From the NCBI RefSeq assembly GCF_003945545.1, contig NZ_CP029617.1, forward strand, positions 7,963,001 through 8,027,000: a stretch of 64,000 nt of DNA, read 5' to 3'. Both the position numbers and the translations under genes were made by a program. Below the pieces are notes generated by a model that was not told where the DNA came from, searched no databases, and saw only the letters and a list, made by a program, of their open reading frames with translations. Position 1 is the first letter of the stretch, and the number at the start of each line of letters is the position of its first letter. The stretch is from Streptomyces sp. WAC 01529 (GTDB lineage: Bacteria; Actinomycetota; Actinomycetes; Streptomycetales; Streptomycetaceae). Shown here piece after piece: positions 18,461 through 27,069 of the stretch.

Positions 18461-18834
18461 GTCGGGGGCTCCGCTGTCGGTGGGGGCGCCATTATGCGCG
18501 GGGCGCGTCGGCAGTCGCGGGCCGCCCCCACTTATCTCGACGAACGCCGGTGACCGCTTCCGTCCGCACAGACAGGTAGGCCCACCCGCATCGGCGGGGG
18601 CCACAGGTCGCCCGCCTCGCATCGGCGGAGGCCACAGGTACACCCCACCCGCACCGGCGGGCGTGACAGCCCCGCCCCACCCACACCTGGCGAGGGCCGC
18701 CGCCCCCACCCCCGCCCGCCCCGCTCCATGGCAGGTCGCACCGCCCCCGCGCCCCCGCAGCCCCGTCCCCCGCGCCCCCCGCAGGCCACGCGCCCCCGCG
18801 CCGGAACGCCTCGCGGGCCACGTACCATGGGCGC
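18461..18834. other. Non-coding gap with tandem repeat and C-rich tract
   Basis: This 374-bp gap separates the divergent LRR gene and the gene at 18835. It contains the degenerate tandem repeat at 18580-18671, then an almost pure C/G-rich stretch (about 18665-18810) with very few A or T on the plus strand. I see no credible ORF. Promoters of both genes should lie here, but no clear hexamers stand out. Confidence 0.6.
18580..18671. repeat. Three degenerate 31-32 bp tandem repeats
   Basis: Copies start at about 18580, 18610 and 18641. Each is built on CGCATCGGCGG or CGCACCGGCGG followed by a GGCCACAGGT-like tail. CCCGC-ATCG-GCGGG can form a small hairpin in each unit. Copies are contiguous with no unique spacers, so this is a minisatellite and not a CRISPR array. 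Confidence 0.65.
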
Positions 18835-19335
18835 ATGTCCTTCCTCCGCCGCCGCAGCTCCGCCACCCCCGCGGGCCCGGACTTCGATGTCCTGGCCATG
18901 GATCCCGGTGACTGGCCCGGCAATCTCGGCGCGGGCCTGCTGCCCGCCCCCGACGGCAGCTGCCAGGGCGTGTTCCTGCGCTACGACCTCTTCGGCGGGC
19001 GCGGCCCCGCGATGATCATCGGCAATCTCCCCGAGGGCGCGCCCGCGCGCGACACCGCCGAGGGCGAGGTCCCCTTCGAGGTGGCCCAGCTGCTCATCGC
19101 CCTGGAGAACGAGGAGGAGGTCACGGTCGTCTCCACCGAGGACGTGCCGGTGATGCAGGGCGACAACCTCCTCATCGTGCGCCGACTGAAGCTGTCGGAG
19201 AGCCGCATCTCGTGCGTGCAGTTCGACCGCAGCGACAACGTCCTTGTGACCATCGCCGCCTGGGACCGGCCGATCACCGACGACCTGTACGCACTCCTGA
19301 AGCCGCTGCCCGCGGAGCTGTTCCAGCAGGCCTGA
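18835..19335 (+). CDS. Conserved hypothetical protein
   Basis: The 166-aa soluble protein starts at ATG 18835 (MSFLRRRSSATP). It has an Arg-rich N-terminus, a central GNLPEGAPARDTAEGEVPFEVAQLLIALENEEEVTVVSTEDV segment rich in acidic residues and a C-terminal FDRSDNVLVTIAAWDRPITDDLYALLKPLP. It has no signal peptide, membrane helix or catalytic motif that I recognise. It looks like a streptomycete-conserved protein of unknown function. A strong terminator follows. Confidence 0.7.
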   Translation: MSFLRRRSSATPAGPDFDVLAMDPGDWPGNLGAGLLPAPDGSCQGVFLRYDLFGGRGPAMIIGNLPEGAPARDTAEGEVPFEVAQLLIALENEEEVTVVSTEDVPVMQGDNLLIVRRLKLSESRISCVQFDRSDNVLVTIAAWDRPITDDLYALLKPLPAELFQQA

Positions 19336-19388
19336 CCGCCCCCGCCCGCATCCCGCGCCCCGGCCGCCTCGCACACTTCCGTCCAAGC

Positions 19389-19424
19389 ACCGCCCCGTTC
19401 CGTCCAAGGAGCGGGGCGGTTTTC
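19389..19424 (+). terminator. Rho-independent terminator
   Basis: ACCGCCCCG pairs with CGGGGCGGT (19412-19420), with the stem extended by TCC/GGA, and is followed by TTTT at 19420-19423. It ends transcription of the hypothetical gene 54 bp upstream, before the GH95 gene. Confidence 0.75.
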
Positions 19425-19465
19425 CGTCTTGCCAGGCCAGTCATCGGACCTTAGCGTGACCGGCC

Positions 19466-21829
19466 ATGACTCAGGGGATCACGCGACGGACCACCATGAA
19501 GTCCGCGATCGGCGGCGCGGCAGCCCTCGCGGCGGGCGGTGGCGCGCTCGCCGACGCCGAGGCGGCCGAGGAATCGCCCAGCGACACATCGGATGAATTA
19601 TTGCTCTGGTACGCAGCTCCCGCCACGGACTGGGAACGCGAAGCCCTCCCCATCGGCAACGGCGCCCTCGGCGCGATGGTCTTCGGCACCCTCACCCGCG
19701 AACGGCTCCAGTTCAACGAGAAGACCCTGTGGACCGGCGGCCCCGGCTCGAAGGAGGGCTACGACTCCGGCAACTGGCGCGCCCCGAGACCCGGCGCCCT
19801 CGACGCCGTGCGCCGCGAACTCGACGAGAAGGGCCGACTCGACCCGGCCGCGGTCGCCGCGCGGCTCGGCCAGCCCCGGCGCGGCTACGGCGCCCACCAG
19901 ACCTTCGGCGACCTGCACATCGACGTGCCCGACGCCCCGGCAGCCCCCGGCACCGCCTACCGCCGATCCCTCGACCTCGACCAGGGCCTCGCGACGGTCA
20001 CGTACCGCCATGAACGGGTGCGCCACCACCGGGAGTTCTTCGCCTCGCACCCGCACGGCGTCATCGTCGGCAGGCTCTCCGCCGACCACCCCGCCAAGGT
20101 CACCTGCACCCTGCGCCACACCTCGCCCCGCACCGACTTCACCGCGCGGGCGGACGGCGACCGGATCACCGTACGCGGTGAACTCGCCGACAACGCGCTG
20201 AAGTTCGAGGCCCAGCTGCGCGTCGGGCACCAGGGCGGCACGCGCGTCACGCACGACGACGGCAGCATCACGGTGACCGGCGCCGACCACGTGTGGTTCG
20301 TCCTCGCCGCTGGCACCGACTACGCCGACACCTACCCCCACTACCGCGGCGAGGATCCGCACGCGACCGTCACCCGAGCCGTCGACAAGGCGATCGAGGC
20401 GGGCCACGGGGCGCTGCGCGCCCGCCACCTGCGCGACCACCGCGCCCTGTTCGGCCGGGTCGCCCTCGACATCGGGCAAACCCTGCCCGCCGACGTCCCC
20501 ACCGACCGGCTGCTCAAGCAGTACGGAGGAGGGGACGGCGCCGCCGACCGGGCGCTGGAAGCGCTGTTCTTCCAGTACGGGCGCTACCTCCTCATCGCCT
20601 CCTCGCGCGCGGGCTCACTGCCCGCGAACCTCCAGGGTCTCTGGAACCACAGCACCAACCCACCCTGGTCGGCCGACTACCACACCAACATCAACCTCCA
20701 GATGAACTACTGGCCCGCCGAGGCCGCCAACCTCGCGGAGACCACCGCCCCCTACGACCGGTTCGTCCAGGCCCTGCGCGCCCCCGGACGCCGCACGGCC
20801 GAGGAGATGTTCGCCAGCCGCGGCTGGGTGGTGCACAACGAGACCAACCCGTACGGATTCACCGGCGTCCACGACTGGTCGACCGCCTTCTGGTTCCCCG
20901 AGGCCGCCGCCTGGCTCACCGCCCAGCTCTACGAGCACTACCGCTTCGGCGGCTCCACGGACTACCTGCGCTCCACCGCCTACCCGGCGATGAAGGAGGC
21001 CGCCCTGTTCTGGCTCGACAACCTCCGCACCGACCCGCGCGACGGCACCCTGGTCGCCACCCCCAGCTACTCACCCGAACACGGCGACTTCACCGCGGGC
21101 GGCGCCATGGCCCAGCAGATCGTCCACGAGCTGCTCACCAGCACCCTGGAAGCCGCGCGCGTGCTCGGCGACTCCGCGGACTTCCGCGCGGAGCTGGAGA
21201 AGAGTCTCGGCACGCTCGACCCGGGCCTGAGGATCGGCTCCTGGGGCCAACTCCAGGAGTGGAAAGCCGACATGGACGACCCCGCCGACCAGCACCGGCA
21301 CCTCTCCCACCTCTACGCCCTGCACCCAGGTCGGCAGATCGAGGCCGGGAGCAAGTGGGCCGAGGCGGCGAAGGTCTCGCTCAGGGCGCGCGGCGACGGC
21401 GGCACCGGCTGGTCCAAAGCATGGAAGATCAACTTCTGGGCGCGGCTGCGGGACGGCGACCACGCCCACCAGATGCTCCGCGAACAGCTGAAGTCCTCCA
21501 CGCTGCCGAACCTCTGGGACACCCACCCGCCCTTCCAGATCGACGGCAACTACGGCGCGACCTCGGGCATCGTCGAAATGCTCCTGCAGAGCCAGCACGA
21601 CGTGATCGACATCCTGCCCGCGCTGCCCACCCACTGGCCCGACGGGTCGGTCCGCGGCCTGCGCGCCCGCGGCGGCGCGACCATCGACATCACCTGGCGG
21701 TCCGGCCGCGCCACCCGCATCGCCCTGAAGGCCTCACGCACCCGCGAACTCACCGTGCGCAGCACCCTGTTCAGGGGCGGCACGAGAACCTTCAGGGCGC
21801 GAGCCGGACAGCGATACGTCCTCGACTAG
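19466..21829 (+). CDS. Glycoside hydrolase family 95 (alpha-L-fucosidase type), secreted
   Basis: The 787-aa enzyme begins with a Tat-like leader (TRRTTMKSAIGG plus Ala-rich core). The GH95 layout is clear: LLLWYAAPATDWEREALPIGNGALGAMVFG at the start of the N-terminal domain, TLWTGGPG, then the helical barrel with HTNINLQMNYWPAEAANL (the Asn pair TNIN is the family's base region) and VATPSYSPEHGDF with the probable acid Glu. Members inverting-hydrolyse alpha-L-fucosides or alpha-L-galactosides of glycans. Leu45 is encoded by TTA (19598-19600), so translation should need the bldA tRNA. It ends by sharing CTAG with the convergent amidase stop. Confidence 0.88.
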   Translation: MTQGITRRTTMKSAIGGAAALAAGGGALADAEAAEESPSDTSDELLLWYAAPATDWEREALPIGNGALGAMVFGTLTRERLQFNEKTLWTGGPGSKEGYDSGNWRAPRPGALDAVRRELDEKGRLDPAAVAARLGQPRRGYGAHQTFGDLHIDVPDAPAAPGTAYRRSLDLDQGLATVTYRHERVRHHREFFASHPHGVIVGRLSADHPAKVTCTLRHTSPRTDFTARADGDRITVRGELADNALKFEAQLRVGHQGGTRVTHDDGSITVTGADHVWFVLAAGTDYADTYPHYRGEDPHATVTRAVDKAIEAGHGALRARHLRDHRALFGRVALDIGQTLPADVPTDRLLKQYGGGDGAADRALEALFFQYGRYLLIASSRAGSLPANLQGLWNHSTNPPWSADYHTNINLQMNYWPAEAANLAETTAPYDRFVQALRAPGRRTAEEMFASRGWVVHNETNPYGFTGVHDWSTAFWFPEAAAWLTAQLYEHYRFGGSTDYLRSTAYPAMKEAALFWLDNLRTDPRDGTLVATPSYSPEHGDFTAGGAMAQQIVHELLTSTLEAARVLGDSADFRAELEKSLGTLDPGLRIGSWGQLQEWKADMDDPADQHRHLSHLYALHPGRQIEAGSKWAEAAKVSLRARGDGGTGWSKAWKINFWARLRDGDHAHQMLREQLKSSTLPNLWDTHPPFQIDGNYGATSGIVEMLLQSQHDVIDILPALPTHWPDGSVRGLRARGGATIDITWRSGRATRIALKASRTRELTVRSTLFRGGTRTFRARAGQRYVLD

Positions 21830-23814
21830 GACCCCGAGCGCATCACCTGCACGTCCGCCGCCCGCACATAGCCGATGCGGTGCCCGTACTGGATCACGTA
21901 GTACATGTCCTTGCCGCGCACCACCTTGTGCGGCGCGGTGTCGAACGTCGGCGCGTAGAAGTACTCGCCCGGCACCTTGTCGCCGATCACGTACTTCTGG
22001 CCCGCAAGGATCTTGTAGGGCAGCGGGGAGACCGCCTGGACGGGCACGCCCGCCGGGTACGCCTCCTTCTCCGGGTACGCGCGCCCGTACACCGGGACCT
22101 CCGTCGCGCCCTCCTTCGGCGTCACCACGAACCCCTTCGCGTCGACGGCGGTGGGCTGCTTCCTCGGGTTCTTGAACCACGCCTTCTGGCCGAGGTACCA
22201 GACGGCCGTCCAGTCGCCCTGCCGATCGGCCACCGCGTACTGCTGACCGGTGGAGAGCCGCGCCCCGACGTCGTTCACGTCGATCGTGGAGTTCCCGCCG
22301 TCCGGCCGCTTCCCGATGTCCTTGATCAGCGGCGCGTCGTCACGCGGCTCGGTGTGCACACGCACCGCGGCCGACCCGTGCGGCACGCACTTCTCGGCGG
22401 GCTTGGCGCAGCCCGTGTACTCCGGCCTGTTCGCGGAGTACTCCGGGGCCACCGTCACCAGGCCGCCCTTCGGTCCCGCCGTGCGGTGGAACGGCTTGCC
22501 GAGCAGGGTGAAGTAGTGCTGCCAGTCCCAGTACGGGCCGGGGTCGGTGTGCATCCCCCGGATCGTGGAGGAGACCGTGCCCTGCACGTTGTCGTGGCCG
22601 AGGATGTGCTGGCGGTCCAGCGGGATGTCGTACTTCTTGGCGAGGTACCTCACCAGCCGGGCCGACGTGCGGTACATGGCCTCCGTGTACCAGGTGTCGG
22701 GAGCGGTCAGAAAGCCCTCGTGCTCCAGACCGATCGACTTGGCGTTCACGTACCAGTTGCCCGCGTGCCAGGCGACGTCCTTGGCCTTCACGTGCTGGGC
22801 GATGTGGCCGTCGGTGGAGCGCAGGGTGTACTGCCACGACACATAGGTCGGGTCCTGCACCATCTTCAGGACGCCCTCCCACCGGCCCTCGGTGTCATGG
22901 ACGATGATCGAGTCGATGCTCTGGCTCTTGGGCCGGTTCGACTTGTCGTGGTTGCCGTAGTCGGGATTGCCGTTGGGGTCCTTGAACTCCTCGTACGGGG
23001 CCGGGATCCACTCGCACGACACCGTCCTCGGGCACTCCGTCTCACCCGGGGCCGCCTTGCGCAGCCCCATCCGCTTCAGCTGCGCCGTGTCCGGCCGCAG
23101 CCCGGGCTCCGCCGGGAGCGCCACGTACTGGCCCGCGTCCGTCGTGCGCCGCTCACCGTCGCGGATGACGGCGAACACGTCATTGGCGTACGTCGCCGCC
23201 GTCGCCTCGTCGTCCGCCCCGGAGAAGCGGGCGACCGCGCCGTACCAGTCGGCGGGGTCGGAGCTCAGCGGCTTGCCGAGCTTTTTCTGCGCCGCGGCGA
23301 GCAGGGCGGCGCCGCCCTCCACATTCGCGGCGGCGTCGGTACGCAGCTCGTCCGCCGGCAGGCCGGTCAGCTCGGCCGCGCGGGGCAACGTCTTCAGGCG
23401 CGCCGGAAGTTCGGACTCCGCGGGCACCTTCGCCCTGGGCGGCGGCATCGGGCGCGAGGTGTCGCCGCGCGGGTCCTCGTCGCCCTCGCTGTGGTGCGGG
23501 GCGGAGGCCAGGGCGGTGCGGGCGTCGGTCAGGTGCATGGGGCCGTAGCCGCCGGTGACGCTGGCCGCGCCACCGTGCGCGTCCCAACGGGACTGGAGGT
23601 AGGAGACGCCGAGCAGCACGCTCTGAGGCACGCGGTACTCGTCGGCGGCGGACGCGAAGGCGCCCTGGAGGTCAGTGGCGGACGTCTGCCGGGGAGCGCC
23701 GGGCGACGGGGCCGCGCCGAGCAGCGGCACCAGCAGCCCGGCCGACGCGAGGGCGCCCGCCGTCCTGAGGGTGCGTCTGCGGGCGGACGGGGCAGGGGCG
23801 GTGGATCCTCGCAA
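21826..23814 (-). CDS. N-acetylmuramoyl-L-alanine amidase (Amidase_2), secreted
   Basis: The 662-aa precursor starts at TTG 23814, five bases after AGGAGG, with an Arg-rich signal peptide. Residues about 50-220 form a helical, transglycosylase-like N-domain (VLLGVSYLQSRWDAHGG, GGYGPMHLTD). The Amidase_2 domain follows: SIIVHDTEGRWEG carries the first zinc His, then WHAGNWYVNAKSIGLEHEG, and HILGHDNVQG with MHTDPGPYWDW the C-terminal ligands. SH3-like segments occupy the last 250 residues (VRVHTEP, GDWTAVWYLGQKAWFKNP). It cleaves the peptidoglycan lactyl-peptide bond in the wall. Confidence 0.85.
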   Translation of the reverse strand: MRGSTAPAPSARRRTLRTAGALASAGLLVPLLGAAPSPGAPRQTSATDLQGAFASAADEYRVPQSVLLGVSYLQSRWDAHGGAASVTGGYGPMHLTDARTALASAPHHSEGDEDPRGDTSRPMPPPRAKVPAESELPARLKTLPRAAELTGLPADELRTDAAANVEGGAALLAAAQKKLGKPLSSDPADWYGAVARFSGADDEATAATYANDVFAVIRDGERRTTDAGQYVALPAEPGLRPDTAQLKRMGLRKAAPGETECPRTVSCEWIPAPYEEFKDPNGNPDYGNHDKSNRPKSQSIDSIIVHDTEGRWEGVLKMVQDPTYVSWQYTLRSTDGHIAQHVKAKDVAWHAGNWYVNAKSIGLEHEGFLTAPDTWYTEAMYRTSARLVRYLAKKYDIPLDRQHILGHDNVQGTVSSTIRGMHTDPGPYWDWQHYFTLLGKPFHRTAGPKGGLVTVAPEYSANRPEYTGCAKPAEKCVPHGSAAVRVHTEPRDDAPLIKDIGKRPDGGNSTIDVNDVGARLSTGQQYAVADRQGDWTAVWYLGQKAWFKNPRKQPTAVDAKGFVVTPKEGATEVPVYGRAYPEKEAYPAGVPVQAVSPLPYKILAGQKYVIGDKVPGEYFYAPTFDTAPHKVVRGKDMYYVIQYGHRIGYVRAADVQVMRSGS

Positions 23815-24139
23815 TGCAGCCTCCTGGGGCTTCCGGGCCGATGAAGCGTGGCGGGGCGTGCGGGGCCGGGCGTGCGTCAGTGGTACCGGCTCCCCGACGA
23901 TCCGTCAATCATGCCCAGGACAACTGATTTCGCATGTCAGCGCCTGTCTCGGCGCGTCAGGACCGGACTTTCGCCGGGGCAGGCCCCACCGCCTGCGACG
24001 CGTCAGTGGCGTGGACCAATGAGCGGGCGCCTCACCGGCCGAGGACGGAGACGACGGGCATGCCGAGGACAGGTACCAGGGGCATGCGAAAGTCCGCGGT
24101 GCGCCCCTGGTACGGGCGCACCGCGGACCTCTGTCCCCG
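23815..24139. other. Intergenic region with amidase leader and large hairpin
   Basis: This 325-bp gap between two minus-strand genes holds the AGGAGG site and promoter zone of the amidase on its left side, and the strong hairpin at 24092-24128 that ends the phosphotransferase gene. I find no ORF with sensible codon use. Confidence 0.5.
24092..24128 (-). terminator. Strong rho-independent terminator
   Basis: A perfect 15-bp inverted repeat GTCCGCGGTGCGCCC/GGGCGCACCGCGGAC with a 7-nt loop begins 12 bp beyond the phosphotransferase stop. On the minus strand it is followed by TTTCG, giving a short U-tract. Confidence 0.7.
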
Positions 24140-25327
24140 TCAGCGAGTGCCGACCGCCGCTCGTACGGCCCGGCGGGCCATCTGGCAGTCGTCGTGCAGC
24201 CGCCTCAGCAGCAGCCGCTGTTCCTCACCGGACGGCGCAGCACCGGGATGGGCCGGGCCCGATGCCGCCGGGGCCGATTCGTGCATCGAACGCTGCACGG
24301 CCGTTTCGTACGTACGGATCTCGCGGGTCAGCACCAGCATGAGGTTGACCAGGAACGCGTCGCGTGCCGCGGGGCCCGCCGACTGCGCCAGCTGACTGAT
24401 CTCGCGCCGCGCCACCGGCGCGTCACCCAGCACCGCCCACAGCGTCGCCAGGTCGTACCCCGGCAGATACCAGCCCGCGTGCTCCCAGTCGACCAGGACG
24501 GGTCCGGCGGGCGAGAGCAGGATGTTCGACAGCAGGGCGTCACCGTGGCAGAACTGCCACATGGACTCGGGCCCGTCGCCCTGGTGGACGGCCGAGTGCG
24601 CGATGCCCTGCAGCAGCTTCTGCAGGTCGCCCATGTCACGGTCGGTCAGCAGGCCCAGCTCGTGGAAGCGGGAGATCCGCCTGCCGTACTCCATCGGCCT
24701 GCCGAACATCTCCGCCGGCGGACGCCACTGGTTCAGCCGCAGCACGGAACCGAGCGCGGCCCGGATGTCCGTCCGCGGCGGGGACTCGATCGGGTGCCGC
24801 TGGAGTGCTGCCACCCGCCCCGGCATCCGCTCGATCACCAGCGTGCAGTCCTCGGGATCGGCGGCGATCAGGCGAGGCGCCCGCACGGGCGGGCGGTGCC
24901 GGACGAACGAACGATAGGTCGCTATTTCGTGCCGGATCCGGTCGGCCCACAGAGGGGAGTGGTCCAGTAAACACTTGGCGACGGCGGCACCGCGTCCCGC
25001 CGTACCGACGAGCAGGACGGTGCGCCCGCTCCGGCGGAGCACCTGCACGGGGTTGAACTCCGGACAGATGCGGTGCACCGAGGCGATCGCGGTGCGCAGT
25101 TGCGCCCCCTGGGGGCCGGACAAGTCGAGTCTCCCGCTGAGCGGTTGAGCGCCGGATACCGGCACACGACGGGTCCGGCCGGCGCCGAGCTGCGCGGCCG
25201 CGGGCCGCACGGGCTCCAGATAGGGGCCGTTCCCCGAGGGCGGGGGCACCTCGCGGCCCCGGGGGGCCGGGGGGCGCGGGCGGAGCGGCCGGGGCGGGGC
25301 GGACACGGAGGACGATGCTGCGTACAT
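24140..25327 (-). CDS. Aminoglycoside phosphotransferase-family kinase
   Basis: The 395-aa protein has a Pro/Arg-rich N-terminal 80 residues, then an APH/choline-kinase fold. Motifs are VAKCLLDHSPLWADRIRHEI (ATP Lys and Glu), the catalytic loop FCHGDALLSNILLSPAGPVLVDWEHAGWYLPGYDLATL with HGD and the Mg-binding Asp of VDWE. Small-molecule kinases of this fold phosphorylate many substrates, so antibiotic resistance should not be assumed. The chosen start is ATG 25327 (MYAASS), with AAGGGA 13 bases upstream. It is divergent from nsdA. Confidence 0.75.
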   Translation of the reverse strand: MYAASSSVSAPPRPLRPRPPAPRGREVPPPSGNGPYLEPVRPAAAQLGAGRTRRVPVSGAQPLSGRLDLSGPQGAQLRTAIASVHRICPEFNPVQVLRRSGRTVLLVGTAGRGAAVAKCLLDHSPLWADRIRHEIATYRSFVRHRPPVRAPRLIAADPEDCTLVIERMPGRVAALQRHPIESPPRTDIRAALGSVLRLNQWRPPAEMFGRPMEYGRRISRFHELGLLTDRDMGDLQKLLQGIAHSAVHQGDGPESMWQFCHGDALLSNILLSPAGPVLVDWEHAGWYLPGYDLATLWAVLGDAPVARREISQLAQSAGPAARDAFLVNLMLVLTREIRTYETAVQRSMHESAPAASGPAHPGAAPSGEEQRLLLRRLHDDCQMARRAVRAAVGTR

Positions 25328-25515
25328 GGGCGATACAGATCCCTTCGTGTGCCTGTGAATTGCGTGCGCCTCCCGCCCCGATCGCGTCGGGAGCACCCTG
25401 GGGAGTGCCTTGCGGCGACCGGGTCGGGGTGGCGCACTCCTACCTGACACCCGGCCTCCCCTGGCACACCATCTGGCGCACCCTGGCGAACCCTGGCGAA
25501 TAGTCGCTCAGCAAC

Positions 25516-25534
25516 TGACAGAGGGTTACTGTCA
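25516..25534. promoter_or_regulatory. Inverted repeat just upstream of nsdA
   Basis: TGACA-N9-TGTCA lies 28 bp before the nsdA GTG, in the 234-bp gap shared with the divergent kinase gene. A tandem CCCTGGCGAA pair precedes it at about 25480-25500. It could be an operator or promoter element. Evidence is symmetry and position only. Confidence 0.3.
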
Positions 25535-25561
25535 ACTCAGCCGAGAACCTGGGGGCTTGAC

Positions 25562-27055
25562 GTGAACGGACAACCCAACACCCGCCTTTCGGACCTGTTC
25601 GGCCTGGCCGGCTGGTCCAAGGGTGAGCTCGCGAGACTGGTGAACCGGCAGGCGGCGGCCATGGGCCACCCGCAGCTGGCCACCGACACCTCGCGGGTGC
25701 GGCGGTGGATCGACATGGGGGAGATCCCGCGCGATCCGGTGCCCCGGGTGCTGGCCGTCCTGTTCACCGAGCGTCTCGGCCGTGTCGTGACCATCGAGGA
25801 TCTAGGTCTGGTCCGGCACGGGCGTCCAGGGAAGCGGCGCGGCGGCGGGAGTGTGGAGCACCCCGACGGCGTGCCGTGGGCGCCCGAGCGGACAGCCGCG
25901 GTCCTCACCGAATTCACGGGAATGGACCTCATGCTCAACCGACGCGGCTTGGTGGGCGCGGGCGCCGCGCTTGCCGCAGGCTCCGCACTCAGCAGCGCCA
26001 TGCACGACTGGCTGCACACCGACCCGGCCCTCGTGGCCGACGCCCCCCGTATCAACGACCCATTGCACGCCGACCCCGCCGGGTTCGACCGCTACGAGGC
26101 CGCCCCCATCGGGTCACAGGAGATCGAGGAGCTGGAGCGCTCCGTCGAGGTGTTCCGCGCCTGGGACGCGGCCCGCGGCGGCGGGCTGCAGCGCAAGGCC
26201 GTGGTCGGCCAGCTCAACGAAGTGGGCGGCATGCTCAACTACCGCCACCCCGACCACCTCCAGCGCCGCCTGTGGGGCGTCGCCGCCAACCTCGCCGTCC
26301 TCGCGGGCTGGATGTCGCACGACGTCGGCCTGGAGCCCACGGCCCAAAAGTACTTCGTCATCGCGGCGCACGCGGCGCGCGAGGGCGGCGACCGTCCGCG
26401 CGCGGGGGAGGCCCTGTCGCGGGCCGCCCGCCAGATGGTGCACCTCGGCAAGCCGGACGACGCCCTGGACCTGATGAAGCTCGCCAAGTCGGGTGCGGGG
26501 GAGGAGGCCCTGCCCCGCACCCGGGCCATGCTGTACACCATCGAGGCCTGGGCGCAGGCGTCGATGGGGCGCGGTCAGGCGATGCGGCGCACGCTCGGGC
26601 TCGCCGAGGACCTCTTCGTCTCCGACAAGGGGGACGTACCGCCGCCGAGCTGGATGCAGATGTTCGACGAGGCGGATCTGCACGGCATGCAGGCCCTCGC
26701 CTACCGCACCCTCGCCGACCACGAACCGGCCGCGGCGACCATCGCGCAGCGGCACGCCAAGGCGGCCATCGAGCTGCGGGCCAAGGGCCACGACCGCTCC
26801 CAGATCTTCGACTACATCTCGCTGGCGTCGGCCTGCTTCATCGCCGACGACCCCGAACAGGCCGATCGGTACGCGCGGTTGGCGCTGGTGTCGATGAGCG
26901 CCAACTCCTCCCACCGCACCTGGGACCGGCTGCGCGAGATGTACCGCCTGACGGCGCACTACTCCGGATACCCGAAGATCCAGGACCTGCGCGAGGAGAT
27001 CAAACTCGCGCTGCCGAAGGGGGGCAAGGGGGCGGGCAGGACGGCAAAGGCGTAA
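25562..27055 (+). CDS. nsdA: NsdA-like regulator of differentiation and antibiotic production
   Basis: The 497-aa protein starts at GTG 25562. The N-terminal 85 residues (LSDLFGLAGWSKGELARLVNRQAAAMGHPQLATDTSRVRRWIDMGE) form an HTH-like module. Residues about 180-480 are alpha-helical, TPR-like repeats (AREGGDRPRAGEALSRAARQMVHLGKPDDALDLMKLAKSG). A hydrophobic stretch NRRGLVGAGAALAAGSALSSA near 125-145 is not clearly a membrane anchor. Length and composition match NsdA, which negatively affects sporulation and antibiotic synthesis in Streptomyces coelicolor. The name comes from family recognition. Confidence 0.7.
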   Translation: MNGQPNTRLSDLFGLAGWSKGELARLVNRQAAAMGHPQLATDTSRVRRWIDMGEIPRDPVPRVLAVLFTERLGRVVTIEDLGLVRHGRPGKRRGGGSVEHPDGVPWAPERTAAVLTEFTGMDLMLNRRGLVGAGAALAAGSALSSAMHDWLHTDPALVADAPRINDPLHADPAGFDRYEAAPIGSQEIEELERSVEVFRAWDAARGGGLQRKAVVGQLNEVGGMLNYRHPDHLQRRLWGVAANLAVLAGWMSHDVGLEPTAQKYFVIAAHAAREGGDRPRAGEALSRAARQMVHLGKPDDALDLMKLAKSGAGEEALPRTRAMLYTIEAWAQASMGRGQAMRRTLGLAEDLFVSDKGDVPPPSWMQMFDEADLHGMQALAYRTLADHEPAAATIAQRHAKAAIELRAKGHDRSQIFDYISLASACFIADDPEQADRYARLALVSMSANSSHRTWDRLREMYRLTAHYSGYPKIQDLREEIKLALPKGGKGAGRTAKA

Positions 27056-27069
27056 CGCGCGCGGCGCTC

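Noticed and set aside
18580..18671. CRISPR-like repeats with 31-32 bp period
   Set aside because: Units are contiguous and degenerate, with no unique spacers of constant length and no cas genes.
20293..23844. A very long open frame (1183 codons) on the plus strand
   Set aside because: It is the Arg/Pro/His-rich shadow of the GH95 gene and then of the amidase on the other strand. It has no domain motifs.
23940..24060. Second DosR-like site (GGACTTTCGCCGGGGC)
   Set aside because: No palindrome of the required spacing, and no hypoxia-type gene downstream.
24140..25327. Antibiotic resistance call for the APH-family kinase
   Set aside because: Fold motifs fit, but the sequence does not identify a known aminoglycoside enzyme and the locus (nsdA) is conserved rather than a resistance island.
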